The position numbers were made by a program, and so were the translations under genes. The notes below the pieces were generated by a model. That model saw nothing but the letters and a program-made list of their open reading frames with translations, was not told where the DNA came from and made no database searches. Below are positions 1 to 8,600 of a stretch of 20,552 bases of DNA, in pieces. Every line of letters begins with the position of its first letter. Position 1 is the stretch's first letter. The stretch spans positions 1 through 20,552 of the forward strand of contig FMBT01000715.1 of NCBI GenBank assembly GCA_900095095.1, in the 5' to 3' direction. This stretch comes from Fragilariopsis cylindrus CCMP1102 (taxonomy: Eukaryota > Bacillariophyta > Bacillariophyceae > Bacillariales > Bacillariaceae).

Positions 1-49
1 CTGTTGTGAAAACCTCACAGGACTCGTAATAATAATTGAATCCCCAACA
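1..49 (-). repeat. Partial LTR of Ty1/copia element
   Basis: On the minus strand the sequence starting at 49 reads TGTTGGGGATTCAATTATT, the TG-start and G-rich opening typical of Ty1/copia LTRs. It directly follows the copia RNase H frame and a purine-rich stretch. The LTR runs off the left edge of the window, so its length and 3' end are unknown. A start two bases away (51) is also possible. Confidence 0.5.
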
Positions 50-62
50 CACTCCTACATTT
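50..62 (-). other. Candidate polypurine tract of the copia element
   Basis: Read on the minus strand this is AAATGTAGGAGTG, a purine-rich run immediately before the presumed LTR start. In LTR retrotransposons the plus-strand DNA primer lies exactly here. The tract is short and interrupted by T residues, so the assignment rests mainly on its position. Confidence 0.4.
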
Positions 63-112
63 GAATTGATGTACTAGCATCGATGCGAATGTAATCAACA
101 TGTCCCTTCCAT

Positions 113-940
113 TCAATTAGAAAGGTCCTTGGCAACAGCTGCCTTAGCATCATTGTATTCTTTATTACATTGTGCTATCGAATCCTCATCGTGGCCCATG
201 AGGGAGTTACGATGAGTTCTAAACAAGCTCCCCTGCAATGGCTTAGTCAAATAATCTGATACCATCTCCTTTGTGGGATGATATATCACACGAATGCTTC
301 CTTCTTTGATTTTGCTTGTCACATAGAAGTATCGGATATTGATGTGCCTAGTTCTCTTGGTACTAGATGCTTGTCCATTGTTTTCGAGTTGTATTGTGCT
401 TGTGTTGTCCTGTTGAATGACAACATCTGAACCAATCTTATTAAGGATTGAATCAGGATTAATCGACTTGAGTTGTTCCCCTACGAATAATTGAATCCAT
501 TCAATAAAATTCATAGCGTCATCAACTCCAACCAATTCTGCTTCAGTGGAGCTCTTCGTGTTGATCTTTTGCTTTAAGGACATCGACATCAGTGCCCCCT
601 GGCCCCATGTTAACACGGCACCAGTATGACTTCGCATGTCTTTGTGTATAGCAAATGATGCGTCTACTGACCACAGCAGTTTTCCACTTCCATCCCATCC
701 CAACACGAGAGGAATGGATATTGTTAACCTCAGATATTTCATCACTCTGGTCAACTTTCGATAGTCAGAGCGTGTAGGAGCTTTGACTCGGGTGCAGAGG
801 TAAGCAACAGCTACTTGGAGATCTGGTCTTGCCCTCTTGGCAGCAAACAACAACCGAGCCGTAGATCGGTGGAAGAAATCTGCTTCCTTTTCATTCAATA
901 GTTCTGAATCATCATCCACATCAAATAGATTGTCACTAGC
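113..940 (-). pseudogene. Ty1/copia retrotransposon Pol, 3' fragment (RT tail plus RNase H)
   Basis: This is the C-terminal end of a copia polyprotein. With residue 1 placed at 919, the region after the RT core is visible (AKRARPDLQVAVAYL, then RVMKYLRLT), followed by RNase H with acidic residues D86 (SVDASFAIH), E126 (SSTEAELVG), D171 (IQQDNTSTIQL) and D222 (EMVSDYLTK), and the family-typical KRTRHINIRYFYV and TKPLQG blocks. The only start in this frame is GTG at 917-919. Element-like coding continues upstream to 940, where a TGA at 941-943 closes the frame. The RT core, integrase and gag are absent upstream, so this is a 5'-truncated copy. All four RNase H acids remain, so the truncation may be fairly recent. 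It cannot be autonomous. Confidence 0.9.
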
Positions 941-1613
941 TCACATATGTTCAAAATAAAGGTTTCGCGGATTTAGTGAAAAAATATTCGACTCGTTCGA
1001 CTCGATCCTTATCCCACCAACCTCGAATCTCGCCTTGCGTCAACGGTTTTTTTTTCTTTTCCAACGGTATTTTTGGTGATTGATTGTACGGTATAACCAT
1101 ACCTTGAGTATACGATTATATACTATGATTATACCTACTACAAGTTTTTTGTTACACGTGTAAGCATATGAAAAATAGCTGCTCGTCTATTGCAATCACA
1201 CATCACCCCGGACTGTATTGTAACTAGCAGTACCGTATTCTTTGATGTTATCACCATGGGATAGTCAAAACAAACCTATTGTAGCACTATGTTTATACAA
1301 TTAAGATGAGAGCGGCGATCGACAGCTAGCTATGTATCAAGTTGGAATACGTCTCTTAGATTCATTAGTTGTTTCAGTCTTTATCTTTGGAAAAATTGCC
1401 GACAATGATGATGTGATTTTAAATAAATAGAAAATTCGATTAACTTTTCAGTCCAGTCAAACAACCAAGGTTTTACTATGTAACCATCCGTTCCGTTCCG
1501 TAACGACGGTACTGATCAACTCATGATGATGGATTGTATACTATACCTTCGTTGCTCGTTTGCTTTTGTCCTGATGCATTTGGTAGGTTCTACAAAGCCA
1601 AAGAGGAAGGAGT
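941..1613. other. Gene-free stretch between copia fragment and interrupted gene
   Basis: No coding region is supported here. The stretch is AT-rich, with a T-run near 1048-1057 and an imperfect palindrome GGTATAACCATACC near 1090. It must hold the promoter and 5' UTR of the plus-strand gene that starts at 1614, but no TATA box or initiator is convincing. ATG codons at 1523-1529 open a different frame that overlaps the annotated start: either an upstream ORF or, if a frameshift lies near 1710-1735, the true N-terminus of that gene. Confidence 0.5.
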
Positions 1614-3306
1614 ATGTTGACAACTTCTTCATCGAAGATATCGATGACAACAACAACACATCAATCATTAGGAGTAAAGAAGAAAAGGAAGCAGGCTCCA
1701 CTAAAGCAAAGCTCAAAAATAAAATCGGAATGGGCTCTTGTTCCTACAAGTGATATCCTTTTGGAATTTATTAAGGAGAGTTTTAGTTCTAAAGTCCAGA
1801 AAAAATCATTGGCCATCAATGATTTTCTCAATCATTATAATTATAGATTCGACAGAGGATGGATCAAACCGATTGTCGGCAATCTCGCTCCTTTCATCAC
1901 ATTCCTTTCATCTAGCTCCGATCAAAATAATGATACTACCACAGCAGCAGCGATCTCATTCTTCAGATCAAAATTAAATGATGTGCCAATACAATCGAAT
2001 TATCAACAAACAAAGGATCACCTTGCCACTGCAGTTAAGAATTGTTTCAATATACAGACAAATGCAAAGGAAGAACACCCAATCATCGTGTTTTTTAATT
2101 GTAATCATAAAGAGAAACTACAATACAAAGGTGACGATTGGTTTTTGTATTTAATTGGAAGTAAGGATGTAGGAAAAAAAAGAAAAGGAAAGCTAGGATA
2201 TAATGTAAGAATGATTGCCACAATTCTATACAGTATAGTTTGTAGTACACGTGATAATAATGCTGTTGATAAGGTAGCATGTTGTTTTGGTATTTCTGGT
2301 AAAGAACATAAAGAGCGACGGAGAAATTTGAATAGAATTGCTCAACAAACCATACAAGAATATTTTGAAACACAACATACCTGTGATGATGCAACAGCAA
2401 CAACAGCTTCTCTTTCACAATCTTCTAGTACTAATACTTCTGAATCGACTATTAATGATACGGATATCATACCATCATCCTTATTAAATCATCGACAAGG
2501 ACCTACTATTATCACAACAAATATTGAACAGGGTTCAAGCGAATTCAATGATAATAGTAATATATCACCATTAACAGTACCCCCATCATCATCATCATCA
2601 TCATCATCAACAACAGCATCGTTTTCTTTTAAGTCTCCCTTAAAGGATACACGACGTCCTGATTCGGATGCTATGTCTTTTGGTTCTCCTCCACCAAATT
2701 TCGGGTCTCCAACACCGCAACAAGTAACAAAGAGGAATAGAGTGGGACCAACACCAAATTTTAATACACCAAGTAATAAGGGGGATAGACGAGTACTATT
2801 ATTTGACAATGAAATAATAACTGCACCAGCATCACCTCAAATACCACAAACTCCATCATCAAATCGCCGAAATCGTCGAAATCGTCGACGATCTGCTGGT
2901 AATAGGATCCGGGGGGGGGGGGGGGGGGAGGTTACCATCGACACAGCAAAGTTTGGTGATGACACTGCAGCTAGTAATTTTATCAAAATATTAGCGAATA
3001 CAACTACTTCCAATCAACTGATTGCTTGTGCTGTCGATTTCCTTTCAATTGTAGCATCAAGTAACAACTCAAATAATTGTGTCACAAGTCAATACAACAT
3101 GCTACTCAAAGTAGCAAAACCAAGAAAATCAAAGGAAGATAGCAAACCAAGTTCTCAACGTCGTTATATTAGAGAGAAAAGCAAGGAGATTCATTATGTT
3201 CTCACTGCTGCCATTCCAAATTATGATACTAGAAAAGATATATTGTCTTATATCTTAAAAAAGAAATTCAATGCTGATATTTATTTTGACAAAGTGAAGC
3301 AGCAGC
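1614..3306 (+). CDS. Exon 1, 5' part, of the interrupted transposase-like gene
   Basis: This encodes 564 residues before the retrotransposon boundary. The frame then reads 41 chimeric residues into the element and stops at 3431, so a transcript of the disrupted allele would make a 605-aa truncated protein. It opens with a basic stretch (VKKKRKQAPLK) that could be a nuclear localisation signal. A helical region follows (about residues 40-260), then a disordered Ser/Thr/Pro/Asn-rich segment with a Ser run encoded by TCA repeats near 2585-2610 and two short repeats of the type SPPPNFGSP and GPTPNFNTP. Next come an RRNRRNRRR basic cluster and a Gly run encoded by an 18-G tract at 2911-2928. Only the region after about 2940 looks folded again. 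The start is uncertain because the alternative frame from 1523 also looks protein-like until about 1720. Confidence 0.8.
2911..2928 (+). repeat. G18 homopolymer inside coding exon
   Basis: Eighteen consecutive G residues encode part of an RGGGGGE stretch between the Arg-rich cluster and the following folded region. The frame is open only if the run length is 0 modulo 3 relative to this count. Runs of this length slip in replication and in sequencing, so this is the most error-prone position in the gene. Confidence 0.9.
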
Positions 3307-3616
3307 ATGCTATACTGTGTGGTAGCAAAGATATCACGGAGAGCTACTGTCTCGTATGTTTACCCAAGGCCAGCCCGAGTGTTGTTATCCATAGTTTCCT
3401 GGACCGAGCCAAGCTCGGATCCAAGAACTGATCCAAGAACTGGTCCTAGGTTCGATGAACCCAGTATCGGTCCTAGTATCAAATATACGTATAAGTGGAA
3501 GTTGAAATAATGATATTGTAAACTTGGGTTGCTAAATGCTCAGGATTGAAAATCGTGAGCCTCCACTTTGATCCCTTAAAAACAAACATAGGTTGGGATC
3601 CGAATGCCATAATCAG
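3307..3616 (+). repeat. 310-bp terminal repeat of the DIRS element (3' end on its coding strand)
   Basis: This segment is identical, as read, to 3961-4270 at an offset of 654 bp. The boundaries are sharp: 3306 is c against 3960 g, and the copies diverge after 3616/4270. It contains two adjacent 12-bp units GATCCAAGAACT (3418-3429 and 3430-3441). Its outer end carries the 12-mer CACGGAGAGCTA at 3335-3346, which is the inverted partner of a 12-mer in the 290-bp repeat. Confidence 0.95.
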
Positions 3617-3670
3617 GTGAGCCTGATGATGGCAATTGAATCATAACTTTCTGTCGGGCGGGTGGGAGGA
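3617..3670 (-). other. 54-bp unique linker between the 3' repeats
   Basis: This is the only sequence between the terminal 310-bp repeat and the internal 290-bp repeat that is not duplicated elsewhere in the element. On the coding strand it lies downstream of all ORFs. In split-repeat elements the equivalent segment separates the last two repeat blocks. No ORF or strong structure is evident. Confidence 0.8.
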
Positions 3671-3960
3671 TTTTTAAAGTAGTACTTATTCTATATTAGT
3701 TATCCAATCGGTCAACTTGGTTTGATACAAGCAAGTGAAAGATATTGTGCCTCATACCATGTCGTCGTCGCATCTCTTGTTCAATTGAATTGAGTTTTCC
3801 TTGAGCAAGAAAAATCACATCTTTTGTTTCTTAGCTTCCAGCTGTTCACCAGCGCGAAGGCTTAGAAACAAAGCCTAAGATCTAGATTCAATGGCTCTGG
3901 AGGCGCGCGCATCATGGTCTGTACAACAACCGCTCTTTCGCTAGCTCTCCGTGAAATTCG
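3671..3960 (+). repeat. 290-bp internal repeat of the DIRS element
   Basis: It matches 11245-11534 with no difference that I can find by reading (offset 7574). The left boundary is set by a3670 against c11244. It abuts the internal 310-bp repeat at 3960/3961 with at most one ambiguous base (a). Its inner end holds TAGCTCTCCGTG at 3942-3953, one arm of the junction inverted repeat. Confidence 0.95.
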
Positions 3961-4000
3961 ATGCTATACTGTGTGGTAGCAAAGATATCACGGAGAGCTA
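3942..4000. promoter_or_regulatory. Candidate recombinase site: inverted 12-mers across the internal repeat junction
   Basis: TAGCTCTCCGTG (3942-3953) and CACGGAGAGCTA (3989-4000) are perfect inverted copies separated by 35 bp, with the repeat junction at 3960/3961 between them. Each arm recurs singly at an element end (11516-11527 and 3335-3346), so the internal junction reproduces what joining the two element ends in a circle would make. Tyrosine recombinases usually bind inverted arms around a crossover. The spacing here is longer than in simple recombinase core sites, and the crossover lies off-centre near the left arm. The arms are seen; their function is inferred. Confidence 0.55.
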
Positions 4001-4270
4001 CTGTCTCGTATGTTTACCCAAGGCCAGCCCGAGTGTTGTTATCCATAGTTTCCTGGACCGAGCCAAGCTCGGATCCAAGAACTGATCCAAGAACTGGTCC
4101 TAGGTTCGATGAACCCAGTATCGGTCCTAGTATCAAATATACGTATAAGTGGAAGTTGAAATAATGATATTGTAAACTTGGGTTGCTAAATGCTCAGGAT
4201 TGAAAATCGTGAGCCTCCACTTTGATCCCTTAAAAACAAACATAGGTTGGGATCCGAATGCCATAATCAG
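3961..4270 (+). repeat. 310-bp internal repeat of the DIRS element
   Basis: This is the second copy of 3307-3616. It ends 14 bp beyond the recombinase stop codon (at 4285), so the whole repeat is non-coding on the element's own strand. The fortuitous 67-codon plus-strand frame within it exists only because both repeat copies share the sequence. Confidence 0.95.
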
Positions 4271-4284
4271 CCATATTCCCATTT

Positions 4285-5616
4285 CTAGAAGTCCCCTAAA
4301 TGAAAAGCGGGCATCTTGTTGAAATGGTTTCTTTGGCGTTCGGGGTCTCCATCCCATCTCGTGTCTTCAACGATCTCGGCAGGCTCTGTGATTCTTCTAT
4401 CCAGGAGGTCAGTGAAGTTATCGAAGGAGATCATGTCTCCTGAGAGACAGCTGGTCCATTCGATGACTTGGGGTCGGATGTAATCTAAGAAAGCTCTAGA
4501 CTTCCATCTTCCTAGGATCATGATTCGATCGGAGGAATGCCTCATCAGGAAGAGCGCCATCGCTGCTCCTGATCGCAGGCTCTTATTTCCTATGTCCATG
4601 GGCCCAAAACCAAAGAAGCTTTCTCCTCCAAACTTGCGACATGTATTTCGAATCAGGTTCAGAGTGAACGTGCTAGTTATGGAGTCGGTCTTGATTTTGT
4701 GGCTGCTCGTGGCGCATAAAGGGGTGAATTCGTCAGCATCAGGGATGTACAGGAGGACTCTTTGCACAGCTCGGCCTAGTCGAATGACTGGGCAAAGGAT
4801 TGGATGCTTGGTCTTCTCCTGGGTCCTTGCTTGGAATCGATCTCCATTCTTCTCAGCTTCAAATACCACTGTGACGAATTTGGCCTTGGAAATCAGGTCA
4901 GGATCGTCGTGTAGGATGCGCTCTCGCTTCGAGGAAAGGAAGTGGATGCATCCAAGTCGGACTCTCTTGGTGATTCCAGGGACTGGTGTCTTCACGTACT
5001 CGCAAGCTCTCATGGCAAAGAAGAAGGCTCCGACAATCAAGTCGGCAGCATGGTCCTTGGGCTCGTTGAGAATTGCCTCGTTGGTATCGTGAATGATATG
5101 TCGTAAGAGCTTGGGCGTAATAGCCTTTTGCCTTACTACATTGGGAGAGTCGGCCTCCATTCCGGCAAACAGCTTGTTCAGCTCGGGCAGGAGCTTTTCC
5201 CTCCCTTCTTGGTCTACGCGACGACAGTGCAAGGGCGACCTCCCGACATTACGCCGGAACGACGCCGCCAATGCCCCTCCAGCGCTCCTGATTGTTTTGC
5301 CTGCCATTGGGACTTGACGTCCTCCAGAAATATCTCCTCCTGACCCAAAATCAGAGTGCTGATAGATTTCAAAGAAGGCTCTGAGGCAGAAGCTGGTTTC
5401 GTCTGCTGATACTCCAGAAAGGTTGGGGTTGAGGCCTGCAAGGTTGGTCCTGCAGAAGCTCTCCCACCTCCTGGAAACTCGGTCGACTGTTTCGGCGGTG
5501 CTCTCTGTTTGTGCATCATAGATGATTCGAGCATTGCCCCGCTCTGTTGCGCGAATGAGAGTATCTCTGTCGGCAGCTGTGAGATGGCGAAGGTTGGAGG
5601 AAGTAGCTTTGGGCAA
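4285..5616 (-). CDS. Tyrosine recombinase of the DIRS element
   Basis: It is inferred to integrate the element's circular DNA by strand exchange through a 3'-phosphotyrosyl intermediate. Residues 1-180 resemble a helical core-binding domain. The catalytic domain shows box I Arg203 (FFFAMRACEYV), box II Arg348 (IGNKSLRSGAA), Trp371 in LGRWKSRAF, and nucleophile Tyr379 in LDYIRPQV. The usual box II His (HxxR) is Lys345 here. The first codon listed is TTG at 5614-5616. The frame stays open only to 5643 upstream and has no ATG before residue 104, well inside the protein. The frame overlaps the end of pol by about 400 bp in the -1 phase, so expression by frameshifting from pol or from a non-AUG start is likely. 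The C-terminal end (residues 405-443) is charged and stops 14 bp before the repeat. Confidence 0.93.
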   Translation of the reverse strand: MPKATSSNLRHLTAADRDTLIRATERGNARIIYDAQTESTAETVDRVSRRWESFCRTNLAGLNPNLSGVSADETSFCLRAFFEIYQHSDFGSGGDISGGRQVPMAGKTIRSAGGALAASFRRNVGRSPLHCRRVDQEGREKLLPELNKLFAGMEADSPNVVRQKAITPKLLRHIIHDTNEAILNEPKDHAADLIVGAFFFAMRACEYVKTPVPGITKRVRLGCIHFLSSKRERILHDDPDLISKAKFVTVVFEAEKNGDRFQARTQEKTKHPILCPVIRLGRAVQRVLLYIPDADEFTPLCATSSHKIKTDSITSTFTLNLIRNTCRKFGGESFFGFGPMDIGNKSLRSGAAMALFLMRHSSDRIMILGRWKSRAFLDYIRPQVIEWTSCLSGDMISFDNFTDLLDRRITEPAEIVEDTRWDGDPERQRNHFNKMPAFHLGDF

Positions 5617-8600
5617 AAACGAAGGAGTCTGTGAGTTAGTTGATCATTACTGGGTGAGTCAAAAGCAAGCGGATGCTCCTCTGCGCCACCGTTCATTTCA
5701 GCTGATCGTACAGATCCTGAGAAGGTAAGCCAGTCAGCTACAATGTTCTTCTTCCCCTTCAAGTGTTGGGAGGCAAGGAAGTTCCCGGACTCGATCATGA
5801 GGCTGGCTAATTTTCGGGCGATAAAGTTAGCGGCACTGAAGTAGACTGAGTCAGGTGGAAGGAATCCTGTCTTCGTCATCCATCCAATGGCACTGGTGTT
5901 ATCCCCTAAAGCTAGTATCAGTTCATCTTTGAGTCCTTGCTCCTTGCACTCAATCAGAGTCAGCCAGATCGTGATGACCATGGCTAGGAACTCCAATGCG
6001 TTGTTAGAAATGCAATTTCCATAGATAGGTGAGGATTCGCTTACTTGGAGCCGCCAGGCGGAGCCATTGGAAGTGAATCCTCCAAGACCAAAGGGGCAAG
6101 AATCAGAGACAGACAGCATCGTCGGATTTCTCATCGTCAGCCCATTCAAGGAGATTCCTTTGGCAGCTTTCTCCAGGAGCAGGAGCCAGAGCCTCAGGTC
6201 CGAGCAGTCCTCATCGCTAAGGCGATAGGTCTGGTTACGGAGCCATCGGAATTGGGTTTTCGAAGTTGCCTTGGTCACCAAGCCGGTCACCTTACCTGCC
6301 ACGCGCTGGAAGACAGTCCTGTTGTCGGAGCTGGATTCGGAAGCGGTACCGGGTATCGGTGCTTGACTTGGATCGGTTCTTGGTTCGGTGGGTCTTGGTT
6401 CAGGTCTTGGTTCGGTGGATCTGGGTTCGGTACTTGGATTCGATTTGGGCTTGGACTTGGCTCGCGAATTTGGTCTAGGCCTGATTTTCAATTTTGATCG
6501 TAGGTTAGAGAGGAAGTGCCTGGATAGGGGTATCACGAACGATGCATGATTTAACCGGCCTATCAGGGTTTCCAGCTCGGGTCTAGTCACAACTCTGTCC
6601 GGCCTTCCCAACAGATCTACGATGTCCGCGGACCAAGCAGAGAACTTGTCAAGGGGAAGCAGCAGAAGAAGGAGTCGGGTGTTTATGGTCCACCCTAAGC
6701 AGATCTGGGATTCAGCTGGGGATCCTTCAGCTACTAGCTTCTCTCCTGCCATAGCATCTCTTCTAGGGATAGGTTCCTTCTCCACTCCAGCATTCGGTCT
6801 CATCGCGCAGTGGATCGCCAATGGGGCCGCTGACGAATGCCTCAGGATTTGCTCAGGTCTATCGATCATCACCACAATGATATCATCGATAAAACAGTCG
6901 CTTCTGCCGAGGGCTGTGACGGGAATGTGGACAGAAAGGGGCTTTGCCGGTGCCGGTGCACACTGATCCGACTCGTAGATCGGTGCCTGGACTTTGTGTT
7001 GATCGGGACTGCAGATCTCTTCAGGATTCCAGTCCTCCATCAAAGGTAGCTCGTTGCTGAGGTCGGTGATCATCTCCGAACAGCAGCTCCAAGCTGCTGG
7101 GTTCATTGCTCCTCCAAATGAGAGCCGCAGTGCTAGGTAAGCAATGTGGTTCACAATTAGGATAGATTGAGCTGCGGCGGCCGCATCATGGGCCATGCGA
7201 CGATAGGCGTCGCTAAAATCGAACTTGCTGATGAGGATCCGCTCGTCAGGAAAGGCAGCTCGCAGTGCCACGATATAATGAATGGTCCTGATGAGGCAGG
7301 AACCATAAATAATAGGTGGGTACTTGTCAAAGTCACATCGGCTGTTTACGGATGCGTAATCCTCAGTGAGCCAGAAGGATAGATCGTGGGTGAGACGGTC
7401 TTTCAGCATTCTGCTACCTGTCGCAGTGAGTGAGTGTTGAGAGACTTTTCCTGCCGGTTGGACCAATGCTTGCTTGATTTTCGTTACGATCGATGCTGGG
7501 AAAGGCAGAGAGAAGCCTTTCTTCACATCTTTCCCCGTCATTTTGTCGGTCCCTTCGGGATCGGAAGTTGCAGATTTATGATTTCCTCGAAGTACTTGAG
7601 CTTCGAGTTCAGCCATTCTCTCATCTTCTGTAAGTTCCCTGTCAAAATGATAGGTCATTCCATTTAGCACCGTAGATTCGAAGAATTCGAAGTTGGGGTG
7701 CTTCCCAAATACACTTCGGAGGTCGTCAATGGGACGAAATTCCGAGCCATACGCGATGGTAGTATCTTGGAAATCCGGTAGTAGTAGGGATAGATCATAA
7801 TCGTATTCCTTCAGGAGTTCGGCATTGTGCTCGAGAGCAAGTGCGTCGGTCCGAAAGAGAAAAGGAGGAGGTTTCGGGACTGTACTAGGGGATGCTGTAA
7901 CTCGGATGATGGACGCGAGTAGCCAGGGCGATGGAGCAAAGCTGTCATCGTCGGGCGTAACACGAGGCGCATCAAAAATGGACAAGACAGGGGGTAACGT
8001 ACCTACTATATTCATGTCCAAATCATTTCGGGCTTGCCAGCGGTAGTGATTTCGAGTTTCGGCAGCAGTGCGTTCTGGTTCGAAGCAATGAGCTGAAGTT
8101 TCGTGGGTATTGGGGGGTATGGTTTGCTGGCTATCGTAGATAGGTAGCACAACGGCTGGCTGTCTTCTCAAATGATTTCCAAAGGAGACGGCAGGAGCCT
8201 GGTTCGGCGACGTCCTCATTGACATGCCAAAGGGAGCGGCTGCTGTTCTAGACGGCGGCCTCATGTCAATGCCAACAGGAGCGGTTGTCAACGGCGACGG
8301 ATGTTGTCGTCTTGGGACGGCCGGAGCCAGGTTCGATGACGTCCTCATAGATATGCCAGGGGGAGCGGCTACCGTTCTGGACGGCGGCCTCATATCTATG
8401 CCAACAGAAGCGGTTGTCATTGGCGATGGATTCCATCGACTGGGTGCAGTTCCGGTGAGGCCGGTGGTGCCAGTCCTTGGTGATCTCGCAGCGTTATGAG
8501 CATCACCTGGTGTCAAATATTCAGGGGGTAGGTTTGGAGGTGGTAGGTTCGGAGCTCTTTTAGGTAACGGTGGCAGCGGGAGTCGGTTGAAGAGGTGGGT

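Noticed and set aside
2095..2809. Minus-strand frames opposite exon 1
   Set aside because: They translate the complements of Asn/Thr/Ser repeats, including a poly-Asp run from the TCA repeat. They are shadows.
3300..3310. A target-site duplication at the DIRS ends
   Set aside because: Bases flanking 3307 and 11534 do not repeat beyond a single shared A, which fits recombinase integration rather than staggered-cut integration.
3307..3510. A 67-codon plus-strand frame present twice (also 3961-4164)
   Set aside because: It lies in the duplicated non-coding 310-bp repeat, begins exactly at the repeat boundary, is antisense to the element's genes and has no recognisable protein character. Its conservation only reflects the repeat identity.
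4520..5317. Plus-strand frames of 190 and 74 codons opposite the recombinase and end of pol
   Set aside because: They are antisense to conserved catalytic domains and carry no motif.
5214..5613. Pol residues after about 1003 as a functional C-terminal domain
   Set aside because: The region overlaps the better-supported recombinase N-terminus, is compositionally biased, and shows no domain; it is probably a run-on.
6045..6497. A 150-codon plus-strand frame opposite the RT-RNase H linker
   Set aside because: Its Gly/Trp/Phe-rich repeats are the reverse complement of the TEPR-coding repeats.
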